Below the pieces are notes generated by a model that ran no database searches, was not told the origin of the DNA, and saw only the letters and a program-made list of their open reading frames with translations. Shown here one piece after another: positions 1-8,137 of a DNA stretch of 20,922 nt. A program made the position numbers and the translations under genes. How positions within the stretch are numbered: position 1 is the first letter of the stretch; each line of letters opens with the position of its first letter. The stretch lies in NCBI GenBank assembly GCA_036271855.1, contig DATAZV010000492.1:1-20922 (forward strand). The letters are read 5' to 3'. The stretch comes from JAQGMJ01 sp036271855 (lineage in GTDB: Bacteria > Pseudomonadota > Gammaproteobacteria > Burkholderiales > JAEUOS01).

Positions 1-1
1 C

Positions 2-1372
2 TTCGCGGTGGCCAACGCGATATCGCTGCCGCTGACCGGCTGGCTCACCATGCGCATGGGCCAGGTGCGCCTGTTCACCATCAGCACCCTGCTGTTCGTG
101 GTCGCCTCGCTGATGTGCGGCCTGGCGCCGAACCTGCCGACACTGATTTTCTTTCGCGTGGTCCAGGGCGCGGTGGCCGGGCCGATGATCCCGCTGTCGC
201 AGACCCTGCTGATGGCCAGCTATACCAAGGCCCGGGTCGGCACCGCGCTGGCGCTGTGGTCGATGACCACGCTGGTGGCGCCGGTGGTCGGGCCGCTGCT
301 GGGCGGCTGGATCACCGACAACATCAACTGGCCGTGGATTTTCTACATCAACATCCCGATCGGCCTGTTCGCCGCCGGCGTCACTTGGGCGATCTACAAG
401 AAACGCGAAACCCCGATCAGAAAGCTGCCGGTGGATGGCGTCGGCCTGGGCCTGCTGGTGCTGTGGGTGGGCGCGCTGCAGATCATGCTCGACAAGGGCA
501 AGGAACTGGACTGGTTCGCCTCCGGCACGGTGGTGATCCTGGCGCTTGTCGCGGTGCTGGGGTTCGTGCTGTTCATCATCTGGGAACTGACCGACAAGCA
601 TCCGGTGGTCGACCTCTCGCTGTTCATGCGGCGCAACTTCTGGTCCGGCACCCTGGCCCTGTCGCTGGCCTACGGCATTTTCTTCGGCAACCTGGTGCTG
701 CTGCCGCTGTGGCTGCAGCAGACCATGGGCTACACCGCCACCGCCGCCGGCCTGACGATGGCGCCGGTGGGCCTGCTGGCGATCATCCTGATGCCGCTGG
801 TGGGAAAGAACATCAACCGCGTCGACCCGCGTATCTTCGCCAGCTTCTCGTTCCTGATTTTCGCCCTGGTGTTCTGGATGCGCTCGCGCTTTTTCACCGA
901 GGTCGACATGGTGTCGATCATGGTGCCGACCCTGATCCAGGGCATCGCCATGGCCTTCTTTTTCGTCCCCCTGATCAACCTGGTGATGTCGGGGCTGAGC
1001 CCGGAGCGCATTCCCGCCGCTTCGGGCCTGACCAACTTCGTGCGCATCACCGCCGGCGCTTTCGGCACCTCGATTTTCACCACCCTGTGGGAAGACCGCG
1101 CCGCCATCCATCACGCGCAACTGGTGGAATCGATCAACCAGGGCAGCGATGCCACCACCAGTGCCGTCAGCGGCTTGATGTCGCAAGGCATGAGCCATGA
1201 GCAGGCGATGGGCGCGATCAACAACATGATCGACCGCCAGGTGCTGACGCTCTCCGCCGCCGAACTGTTCTACATCTCCGCCTTCATTTTCGTGGCGATG
1301 ATCGTGGTGATCTGGTTCGCCAAGCCGCCGGCGCGGGGTGCCGGCCCGGTCGACGCGGGCGCCGCGCACTAG
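2..1372 (+). CDS. emrB: EmrB-type MFS (DHA2) multidrug exporter, 5' end cut off by the window
   Basis: This is the inner-membrane, proton-driven drug/H+ antiporter of the DHA2 (14-TM) MFS family. EmrB normally works with a periplasmic adaptor (EmrA) and an outer-membrane channel. The reading frame is open from the window edge, and its first residues (FAVANAISLPLTGWL) align closely with about residue 57 of E. coli EmrB as I recall it, so roughly 55-60 N-terminal residues are outside the window. Shared stretches include IFFRVVQGAVAGP, LALWSMTTLVAPVVGP (motif C type), QIMLDKGKELDWF, IWELTDKHPVVDLSLF, HHAQLVES and a C-terminal WFAKPP tail ending in Gly/Ala and AH. An emrA-like gene is expected just upstream. 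The GTG at position 8 is in frame but is not a credible start. The family call is very secure, and the emrB symbol rests on similarity along the whole visible length. Confidence 0.93.
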   Translation, partial: FAVANAISLPLTGWLTMRMGQVRLFTISTLLFVVASLMCGLAPNLPTLIFFRVVQGAVAGPMIPLSQTLLMASYTKARVGTALALWSMTTLVAPVVGPLLGGWITDNINWPWIFYINIPIGLFAAGVTWAIYKKRETPIRKLPVDGVGLGLLVLWVGALQIMLDKGKELDWFASGTVVILALVAVLGFVLFIIWELTDKHPVVDLSLFMRRNFWSGTLALSLAYGIFFGNLVLLPLWLQQTMGYTATAAGLTMAPVGLLAIILMPLVGKNINRVDPRIFASFSFLIFALVFWMRSRFFTEVDMVSIMVPTLIQGIAMAFFFVPLINLVMSGLSPERIPAASGLTNFVRITAGAFGTSIFTTLWEDRAAIHHAQLVESINQGSDATTSAVSGLMSQGMSHEQAMGAINNMIDRQVLTLSAAELFYISAFIFVAMIVVIWFAKPPARGAGPVDAGAAH

Positions 1373-1442
1373 GCAGCGCGGCGGGCGGAGCCGCGCCGGG
1401 GACCTCCAGGCGCGCTGGCGGGAACGCCGATTCCGGTGAAGT

Positions 1443-1475
1443 TTGAAAGCCAAGTGTAGCGGATGCTACACTTGG
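1443..1475 (+). promoter_or_regulatory. Sigma-70 promoter with an embedded palindromic operator for the RND operon
   Basis: A -35 box TTGAAA (1443-1448, 5 of 6 matches) is separated by 18 bases from a -10 box TACACT (1467-1472, 4 of 6). The 11-bp-arm palindrome at 1450-1475 fills the spacer and covers the -10. A repressor bound there would block RNA polymerase, which is the usual arrangement for TetR-family control of RND operons, and a TetR gene ends this same operon. Transcription would begin near 1480, giving a leader of about 80 bases before the ATG at 1563. Confidence 0.6.
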
Positions 1476-1483
1476 TCCTTTTT
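1450..1483 (+). terminator. Possible intrinsic terminator after the EmrB gene (same palindrome as the operator candidate)
   Basis: A perfect 11-bp stem (CCAAGTGTAGC at 1450-1460, GCTACACTTGG at 1465-1475) closes a 4-base GGAT loop and is followed by TCC and five T (1479-1483). This is a good rho-independent terminator shape, 78 bases after the emrB stop. The palindrome also sits between a -35 and a -10 box, so it may instead, or also, be a repressor operator. The T run is interrupted by CC, which weakens the terminator reading. Confidence 0.5.
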
Positions 1484-1562
1484 GCCGGTCCACTGGCTGT
1501 GGCCCACACTATTTGCGCGCGGGCGGCAACGGGCAGACCCGCGCAGTCTCTTCAAGGTGAAC

Positions 1563-2765
1563 ATGCTTCCCACCCGCTTTTCGTGCGCGCCGCGCGCCTT
1601 CTTTCCCTCCCTGCTGGCCGCCGCGCTGCTCTCGGCCTGCGGCAACTCGGCGCCGCCTCCGCCGCCGCCGGCCGCGGTGCCGGTGTCGACACTGAAGGTG
1701 TCCACCCGCGAAGTGCCAGTGCTGATCGAGGCGGTGGGCCGTACCGAGGGCTCGAAGGAAGTCGAGGTGCGGGCGCGGGTATCCGGCATCCTGGAAAAGA
1801 TCAACTACGCCGAAGGTACGCCGGTGAAGGCCGGCACGCCGCTGTACCGCATCGACCGCGCGCCCTTCGAGATCGCCCTGGCCGAGGCGCGGGCGGCCTT
1901 GCAGCAGGAGCAGGCGCGCCACGAGCAGGCCGGGCGCGAGAACAACCGCCTGAAAGACCTGGCCGACAAGCGCGCCATCAGCCGCAAGGAGTCCGACGAC
2001 GCCGGCACCACGCTGAAGTCCTCGCAGGCCACCATCTCCGCCGCCGAGGCGAAGGTGCGCGAAGCAGAACTCAATCTTTCCTATACGACGGTGATCGCCC
2101 CGGTGGCCGGCCTGACCAGCCGCAACCTGCGCTCGGAAGGCACGCTGGTCGCGGCCAACACCGACAGCGCCCTGCTGACGACGATTTCGCAGACCAACCC
2201 GATGTGGGTGCGCTTCGGCATTTCGGATGCGGAGTACGAAGTCCTGCGTGCCACCGCCGGCGGCGCCGCCCAGCAGGCGACCACTGAAAACGTGGTGCGG
2301 CTGGTGCTGCCCAGCGGCAAGCTGTACGCGGTGGCCGGCAAGCTCAATTTCTCCGGCTCGACCGTCGACAGCAAACTCGGCACGGTGCAGTTGCGCGCCG
2401 AGTTCACCAACCCCGACCTCGGCCTGTTGCCCGGCCAGTTCGTGCGCGCCCAGGTGGTGGCGGGCAAACAGCAGGCCATCCTGGTGCCGCAGACCGCCGT
2501 GCAGCAAAACGAGCAGGGCCGCTTCGTCTGGGTGGTCGGCGCGGACAGCAAGGCCGCGCAAAAGCGCGTCGAGGCTGGCGCCTGGCTGGGTTCGGACTGG
2601 ATCATCAACAAAGGCCTGGCCGACGGCGACGTGGTGATTCTCGATAACCTGCTGGAAATCCGCCCCGGCGCAATGGTGAAGCCGCAGCAACCGGGTTCGC
2701 CTGGCGGCGCACCCGCTGGCGCCCCGGGTGGCGCTCCCGCGGCCGACGCCAAGAAGGCCGGCTAA
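1563..2765 (+). CDS. RND efflux periplasmic adaptor (membrane fusion protein), lipoprotein
   Basis: This is the periplasmic adaptor of a tripartite RND pump, joining the pump to the outer-membrane channel (AcrA/MexA/MexE-type, HlyD-like fold). The 400-residue protein starts at 1563, preceded by AAGGTG. The frame stays open further upstream to a TTG at 1443, but that would run through the promoter palindrome. A signal peptide ends in a lipobox, LLSAC, with the lipidated Cys at about residue 26, followed by a run of six prolines. The lipoyl/barrel half-motifs flank a long charged coiled-coil hairpin (about residues 102-173), ending in the typical LSYTTVIAPVAG return. The C-terminus is a Gly/Ala/Pro-rich tail ending in Lys. 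It is the first gene of the operon, three bases ahead of the pump gene. The substrate cannot be told from sequence. Confidence 0.95.
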   Translation: MLPTRFSCAPRAFFPSLLAAALLSACGNSAPPPPPPAAVPVSTLKVSTREVPVLIEAVGRTEGSKEVEVRARVSGILEKINYAEGTPVKAGTPLYRIDRAPFEIALAEARAALQQEQARHEQAGRENNRLKDLADKRAISRKESDDAGTTLKSSQATISAAEAKVREAELNLSYTTVIAPVAGLTSRNLRSEGTLVAANTDSALLTTISQTNPMWVRFGISDAEYEVLRATAGGAAQQATTENVVRLVLPSGKLYAVAGKLNFSGSTVDSKLGTVQLRAEFTNPDLGLLPGQFVRAQVVAGKQQAILVPQTAVQQNEQGRFVWVVGADSKAAQKRVEAGAWLGSDWIINKGLADGDVVILDNLLEIRPGAMVKPQQPGSPGGAPAGAPGGAPAADAKKAG

Positions 2766-2768
2766 GCG

Positions 2769-5700
2769 ATGTCAAGATTCTTCATTTTCCGCCCCGTCTT
2801 CGCCGGGGTGCTGGCGATCATCATCATCATCGCCGGCTTGGTCGCCGTCAAGGTGCTGCCGGTGGCGCAATATCCGGAAATCGCGCCGCCGACGGTGACC
2901 ATCACCACCACCTACCTCGGCGCTTCCGCCGACACCATCGCCCGCACGGTGGCCGCACCGATCGAGGAGCAGCTCTCCGGGGTCGAGCGCCTGAGCTACT
3001 TCAACTCGTCGTCCTCCTCCACCGGCGCGCTGACGATTACCGCCACCTTCGAGCCGGGCACCAACGTCGACACCGCGGTGTTCAACGTCAACAACCGCGT
3101 CAACCTGGCGCTGCCGCGCCTGCCGGCCGACGTGCGCAACGTCGGCGTGACGGTGCAAAAACGTTCCACCGACATCCTGCTGGTGGTCTCGCTGGTGTCG
3201 CCCAAGAGCAGCTACAACACCCTGATCCTGTCGAACTACGCGACGCTGAACCTGGTGGACGAAGTCAAGCGCGTACCGGGCGTCTCGGATGTAACGGTGT
3301 TCGGCGCGCGCGACTTTTCGATGCGGGTCTGGCTGCGGCCGGACAAGATGGCGCTGCTGGGCGTGACGGCAAGCGATGTCGCCACCGCCCTGCGGGTGCA
3401 GAACAACCAGTACGCCGCCGGCAAGATCGGCGCCGAGCCGGCGCCGCCGGGCCAGGACCTGGTCTATACCGTGACCGCCACCGGCCGCCTGGCCGACCCC
3501 GAGGAGTTCGGCGACATCGTGGTGCGGGGTAACGGCCCGGCCGGCGTGCTCAAGCTGAAGGATGTGGCGCGCCTCGAACTGGACGCGCAGAACTACGACA
3601 CCTACAACCAGCTCGACGGCAAGCCGACCGTCGCCCTGGCGACCTTCCTGCAGCCGGGCGCCAACGCCCTGCAGGTGGCCGAAGCGGTGAAGCAGAAAAT
3701 GGAGGATCTGAAAAAGCAGTTTCCCCAGGACGTCGACTTCGTGGTTCCCTTCGACACCACCCGCTTTGTCACCGCCTCGATCAACGAAGTGGTGAAGACG
3801 ATCTTTGAAGCAGCAGTGCTGGTGGTGCTGGTGGTCTACATCTTCCTGCAGACGGTGCGCGCCACCATCATCCCGATGGTGGCGGTGCCGGTGTCGCTGA
3901 TCGGCACCTTCGCCGGGCTGTGGATCTTCGGTTTCTCGATCAACACCCTGACCCTGTTCGCCCTGGTGCTATCCATCGGCATCGTGGTGGACGACGCCAT
4001 CGTCGTGCTGGAAAACGTCGAGCGCCTGATGCGCGAGGAGCACATGCCGCCGTTCGAGGCCTCGCTCAAGGCGATGGAGGAAGTCTCCGGCGCCGTCGTC
4101 GCCATCGTGCTGGTGCTGTGCGCGGTGTTCGTGCCGGTGGCCTTCCTGGGCGGCATCGCCGGCGCGCTCTATCGCCAGTTCGCCGTCACCGTCGCCATCT
4201 CGGTGGTGATCTCCGGCTTCATGGCGCTGACCCTCACCCCGGCGCTATGCGCCATCATGATGAAGGCCGGCGGCCATGGCGAATCGAAGATTTTTCATCC
4301 GTTCAACGTCGGCTTCGACTGGCTGACCAAACGTTTCCTCAGCCTGGTCAGCCTGGCGATCGGCTACCGCCTGATTTCCTTCCTGGTGTTCGTCGGCCTG
4401 CTGGCCGCCGTCGGGCTCATGTTCAGCCGCGTGCCCGGCAGCTTCGTGCCGGCCGAGGACCAGGGTTACGTTTTCACCGCCATCACCCTGCCCGACGGCG
4501 CCACCCTGCAGCGCACCGGCAAGCTGACGGTGAAGACCCAGCAGGCGATCTCCGCCAACCCGGCGGTGCAAAACGTACTCACCATCAACGGCTTCGACCT
4601 GATCGGCGGCGCCAACAAGACCAACGCCGCCACCATGTTCGTTCCGCTCAAACTCTGGGACCAGCGTGAGGCCACTGCGGCGATGGTCACCGGCGACATC
4701 CTGCGCAAGGGCGCCGGATTTCGCGAGGGCGTGGTGATTTCCTTCGGGCCGCCGGCGATCCGCGGCCTGGGCACGGCGGGCGGCTTCGAGCTCTACCTGC
4801 AGGGCCGCACCAACGCCGACCCCAAGGCGCTGTTCGACGTGCTGCAGAATTTTCTCGCTGCCCTGCGGGCCGACCCGCAACTTACCGGCATCAATTCGTT
4901 TTTCCGCCCGACCACGCCGCAGCTCAAGGTCGAGGTCAATCGCGAAAAAGCCCTGGCGCTGGGCGTACCGGTGAGTGATGTGTTCGATGCCCTGCAATCG
5001 ACCATGGGCGTGCTCTACGTCAACGACTTCAACAAATTCGGCCACACCTACCGCGTCCAGGTGCAGGCCGATGCGCCCTTCCGCGCGCGGCCGGAAGACA
5101 TCGGCAACGTGTTCGTGCGCTCGGCCGCCAGCGGCGAGATGATTCCGCTGAAGACCCTGATCACGGTAAGCAATACCGTCGGCGCGGAAACCCTGGAGCG
5201 CTTCAACGGCTACGTCGCCGCGAAAATCCTCGGCACCGGCACGCCCGGCACCAGCTCGGGCCAGGCGATCGCCGCGGTGGAGCGGGTGGCACGTGAAACC
5301 CTGCCGCAGGGTTACCAGATCACCTGGAGCGGCCAGGCCTTCCAGGAACTGCGCACCGGCAACGCCTCGGCGGTGGCTTTCGGCCTGGCGCTGGTAATGG
5401 TCTACCTGATCCTCGCCGCCCTCTATGAACGCTGGAAGCTACCGGCCGCCGTGCTGCTGGCGGTGCCCTTCGCGGTCGGCGGCGCGCTCACCTTCGTGAT
5501 GCTGCGCGGCATGGAAAACGATATCTACTTTCAGATCGGCATGGTGGTGCTGATCGGACTGGCGGCGAAAAACGCCATCCTGATCGTCGAATTCGCCCAG
5601 CAGGGCTATCTCAACGGCATGTCGGCGGCCGACGCAGCGCTGCAGGCGGCGCGCCTGCGCTTTCGCCCGATCGTCATGACCTCGCTGGCCTTCGTGCTGG

Positions 5701-5930
5701 GGGTGGTGCCGCTGGTGTTTTCCAGCGGCGCCGGCGCCGCGGCGCGGCGCTCCATGGGCACCGGGGTGTTCGGCGGCATGCTCGCCTCGACCTTCATCGC
5801 CACCATCTTCGTGCCGCTGTTTTTCACCATCACCGCCAGCCTGCGCAAGCGCGACATCGACGAAGCTGCCTCGCGCGCCCAGGCGGCGCAGCCGGCCGAC
5901 ACCAAGCATACCGAGGAGGGCGCGCAATGA
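2769..5930 (+). CDS. RND multidrug efflux pump, HAE1 (AcrB/MexF) type, inner membrane
   Basis: This is the proton-driven, trimeric inner-membrane pump of the tripartite system. Its 1053 residues match the normal HAE1 length (AcrB has 1049). It opens with FFIFRPVFAGVLAIIIIIAG (TM1). The TM4 motif GIVVDDAIVVLENVERLM carries both relay aspartates (D408, D409), and TM10 has GLAAKNAILIVEFA with the relay lysine K934, so the AcrB-type proton relay is complete. The long periplasmic loops with PVAQYPEIAPP and LRVWLRPDKMALLGVTASDV resemble MexF/BpeF-like pumps. The gene begins three bases after the adaptor stop, and its TGA overlaps the ATG of the channel gene (ATGA), so the genes are translationally coupled. 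Drug specificity is not predictable here. Confidence 0.97.
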   Translation: MSRFFIFRPVFAGVLAIIIIIAGLVAVKVLPVAQYPEIAPPTVTITTTYLGASADTIARTVAAPIEEQLSGVERLSYFNSSSSSTGALTITATFEPGTNVDTAVFNVNNRVNLALPRLPADVRNVGVTVQKRSTDILLVVSLVSPKSSYNTLILSNYATLNLVDEVKRVPGVSDVTVFGARDFSMRVWLRPDKMALLGVTASDVATALRVQNNQYAAGKIGAEPAPPGQDLVYTVTATGRLADPEEFGDIVVRGNGPAGVLKLKDVARLELDAQNYDTYNQLDGKPTVALATFLQPGANALQVAEAVKQKMEDLKKQFPQDVDFVVPFDTTRFVTASINEVVKTIFEAAVLVVLVVYIFLQTVRATIIPMVAVPVSLIGTFAGLWIFGFSINTLTLFALVLSIGIVVDDAIVVLENVERLMREEHMPPFEASLKAMEEVSGAVVAIVLVLCAVFVPVAFLGGIAGALYRQFAVTVAISVVISGFMALTLTPALCAIMMKAGGHGESKIFHPFNVGFDWLTKRFLSLVSLAIGYRLISFLVFVGLLAAVGLMFSRVPGSFVPAEDQGYVFTAITLPDGATLQRTGKLTVKTQQAISANPAVQNVLTINGFDLIGGANKTNAATMFVPLKLWDQREATAAMVTGDILRKGAGFREGVVISFGPPAIRGLGTAGGFELYLQGRTNADPKALFDVLQNFLAALRADPQLTGINSFFRPTTPQLKVEVNREKALALGVPVSDVFDALQSTMGVLYVNDFNKFGHTYRVQVQADAPFRARPEDIGNVFVRSAASGEMIPLKTLITVSNTVGAETLERFNGYVAAKILGTGTPGTSSGQAIAAVERVARETLPQGYQITWSGQAFQELRTGNASAVAFGLALVMVYLILAALYERWKLPAAVLLAVPFAVGGALTFVMLRGMENDIYFQIGMVVLIGLAAKNAILIVEFAQQGYLNGMSAADAALQAARLRFRPIVMTSLAFVLGVVPLVFSSGAGAAARRSMGTGVFGGMLASTFIATIFVPLFFTITASLRKRDIDEAASRAQAAQPADTKHTEEGAQ

Positions 5931-7366
5931 AGCGCCTTTCCCTGACACTCAAACCGCTGGCGCGCGCGCTGCTGCCGCTCACCGCAGCCGCCTTTCTCGG
6001 CGGCTGCATGGTCGGCCCAGACTACAAGCGCCCTACCCTGGAGACGCTCGACGTCCCGGCCGATTACCCGGAGCCGCAGCAGGGCGATGCCAGCGTGCTG
6101 CGCGCCGACTGGTGGACCCTGTATGGCGACGCCACCCTGAATGACCTGGTGGCATCGGCGCAAAAAAACAGCGCCGACATCCGCCTGGCCACCGCGCAGC
6201 TTGAAGAGGCCCGCGCCGCGCTGCGCGAGGCCAATGCCGGCCTGTTTCCGGAAATCGACGCCGGCTTGAGCGACAACGCCTCGCGCGTCTCTTCGGTCAC
6301 CGCGGTGCCGGTGCCCAGCGGTATCCCGCTGACGCGCCCGGACAAGCGCGCGGCGATCTCGACCGCCTTCGAGCTGGACTTCTGGGGCCGGCTGCGCCGC
6401 GGCACCGAGGCCGCGCGGGCCGCCACGCTGTCCAGCCAGTACGGCCGCGACACCGTGGCCATCACCCTGGCGGCCACCACCAGCCAGGCGTATTTCCTGC
6501 TGCGCGCCACCGATGCGCAGATCGCCGTCACCCGCGAAACCCTGCGGGCGCGCGAGGAGTCGCTGGAGGTGACGAAGAACCGTTCCAACGCCGGCATCTC
6601 CTCCGACCTCGACGTGCAGCAGGCGATCGGCGCGCGCTCCGACGCCATCCTGCAGTTGCAGGAGCTGCAGCGCCAGCGCAAGATCGTCGAGCATCAGCTG
6701 GGGGTGCTCACCGGCAACCTCGCCTTGCGCATCGCGCCGGGCACGCTCGACAACCTGCCGGCGCCGCCGGTGCCGCCCACCGGCCTGCCTTCGGCGCTGC
6801 TGGAGCGCCGCCCCGACGTGCGCTCGGCCGAGCAGAACCTGGTGGCCGCCAACGCCCGCATCGGCGTCGCCAAGGCGGCGATGTTTCCGACCATCTCGCT
6901 CACCGGTTTTCTCGGCGGCGAGAGCACCGACTTCAGCAACTTGCTGAGCATGCCGGCGCGCATCTGGAACCTGGGCTTTGCCATGACCCTGCCGCTGTTC
7001 GATGCCGGCCGCATCTCGGCGCGCACCGAACAGGCCGAAGCGCGCCAGCGCCAGTCGGTGGCGAGCTACCAGCGCGCGGTCGAAACGGCGTTCCGCGAAA
7101 CCGCCGACGCGGTGAGCAACCTGTACGCCAGCACCCAGAGCGAGGCCGAGTACAAGGTCAAGGTGGATGCCGCCAGGCTGGCGCTGGAGCTGTCGCGCAC
7201 CCGCTACGAAGCCGGCTACTCCGCCTACCTGGAAGTGCTGGATTCGCAGCGCACCGCCAACGACGCCGAACTGGCGATGATCCGCAACCGCCAGTTGCGC
7301 CTGGCCTATAGCGTCGACCTGATGAAGGCGCTGGGCGGCGGCTGGGCCGCCGGGGCCAAGCCCTGA
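5927..7366 (+). CDS. RND outer-membrane channel lipoprotein (NodT/OprM family), pump 1
   Basis: This is a TolC-like outer-membrane factor that completes the first tripartite pump. The 479-residue protein has a signal peptide with lipobox LGGC (Cys at about residue 27), followed by the family hallmark MVGPDYKRP. Two OEP repeats follow, including LERRPDVRSAEQNLVAANARIGVAKAA in the middle (in family terms, the start of the second repeat) and RYEAGYSAYLEVLDSQRT near the end. The start is fixed by a strong Shine-Dalgarno, GAGGAGG (5913-5919), seven bases before the ATG, and by the 4-base overlap with the pump stop. Its TGA shares one base with the ATG of the TetR gene. A second channel of the same length lies convergently at 8137-9576. 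Confidence 0.96.
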   Translation: MKRLSLTLKPLARALLPLTAAAFLGGCMVGPDYKRPTLETLDVPADYPEPQQGDASVLRADWWTLYGDATLNDLVASAQKNSADIRLATAQLEEARAALREANAGLFPEIDAGLSDNASRVSSVTAVPVPSGIPLTRPDKRAAISTAFELDFWGRLRRGTEAARAATLSSQYGRDTVAITLAATTSQAYFLLRATDAQIAVTRETLRAREESLEVTKNRSNAGISSDLDVQQAIGARSDAILQLQELQRQRKIVEHQLGVLTGNLALRIAPGTLDNLPAPPVPPTGLPSALLERRPDVRSAEQNLVAANARIGVAKAAMFPTISLTGFLGGESTDFSNLLSMPARIWNLGFAMTLPLFDAGRISARTEQAEARQRQSVASYQRAVETAFRETADAVSNLYASTQSEAEYKVKVDAARLALELSRTRYEAGYSAYLEVLDSQRTANDAELAMIRNRQLRLAYSVDLMKALGGGWAAGAKP

Positions 7367-8118
7367 TGCGCGGCGCCGCGGCCACGCGCGAGCCGAAGCC
7401 GGCCGCGCGCCAGCAAACTACCCGGCGGCCGGCCACAACCAAAGACCGGCCGGCCGCCGGCGGCACCAAAGCCGCAGCGCCGTCGCGGCGCCTGGCGGAC
7501 CGGCGCCGCAAGTTCATCGCGGCGGCCGAGCAATTGTTCCTGGAGCGCGGCTTTGCCGGCGCCAGCGTCAACGAGGTGGTGCGCATCGCCGGCGGCTCGC
7601 TGGCCACCCTGTACGCCGAGTTCGGCACCAAGGAAGCCCTGTTCGAAGCCGTGCTGTGCCAGCGCGCCGCCGCGATCTTCGAGGACGGCCTGCAGGAGCC
7701 GGCGCATATCGCCGACGTCGCCGCCGAACTGCGCCTGCTGGCGACCCGCATGCAGTCACGCATTCTTTCCGCCGACGGCCTGGCGATCTATCGCCTCGCC
7801 GTCGCCGAGGCGCCGCGCTTTTCCGCCCTGCGCAAAACCGTGCTCGAATCGGGCTTGCGCGGCTTTCTCAAGCACCTGTCCGGCTATTTCGCGGAACTGG
7901 CGGCGGCCGGCGGCATACGCATCGACAATCCGGCACTGGCGGCGGAGCAGTTTCTCACCCTGGTACAGGGGCAGCAGCTGTTCATCGCCAGCTGCGGCGA
8001 CGCCGCGCGCATCAGCAGCGCCAGCCGCCGCCAGCACGTGCAGCGGGCGGTCGACGCCTTTCTGAAGATCTACCCGCCGCGCGACCAGGGTCCGCGCGCG
8101 GCGCGCGCCGGCGCTTGA
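7366..8118 (+). CDS. TetR/AcrR-family repressor, probable local regulator of pump 1
   Basis: This is a transcriptional repressor with an N-terminal TetR helix-turn-helix at about residues 50-97 (AAEQLFLERGFAGASVNEVV, then GSLATLYAEFGTKEALFEAV). A helical ligand-binding domain follows that resembles the AefR-type C-terminal domain. It has 250 residues because an unusual stretch of about 45 residues, rich in Ala, Pro, Arg and Lys, precedes the DNA-binding domain. The ATG overlaps the channel gene stop by one base (TGATG) and has no clear Shine-Dalgarno, so translation probably depends on coupling. Being last in the pump operon suggests negative autoregulation through the palindrome at 1450-1475; that link is inferred. 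No in-frame ATG lies between the annotated start and the helix-turn-helix. Confidence 0.92.
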   Translation: MRGAAATREPKPAARQQTTRRPATTKDRPAAGGTKAAAPSRRLADRRRKFIAAAEQLFLERGFAGASVNEVVRIAGGSLATLYAEFGTKEALFEAVLCQRAAAIFEDGLQEPAHIADVAAELRLLATRMQSRILSADGLAIYRLAVAEAPRFSALRKTVLESGLRGFLKHLSGYFAELAAAGGIRIDNPALAAEQFLTLVQGQQLFIASCGDAARISSASRRQHVQRAVDAFLKIYPPRDQGPRAARAGA

Positions 8119-8137
8119 GTTTCAGCCCTGCCGGCGC
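8105..8137. repeat. GC-rich inverted repeat between convergent operon ends
   Basis: Arms GCGCCGGC (8105-8112) and GCCGGCGC (8130-8137) are perfect 8-base complements around a 17-base loop that holds the TetR stop codon. The hairpin bridges the 18-bp gap between the two converging pump operons. It may act as a weak bidirectional terminator, but there is no T run on either strand, so factor-independent termination is doubtful. Confidence 0.35.

Noticed and set aside
1443..1562. A 40-residue longer start (TTG) for the first adaptor
   Set aside because: It would place the promoter and palindrome inside the coding region and hide the signal peptide; the ATG at 1563 gives a correct lipoprotein N-terminus.
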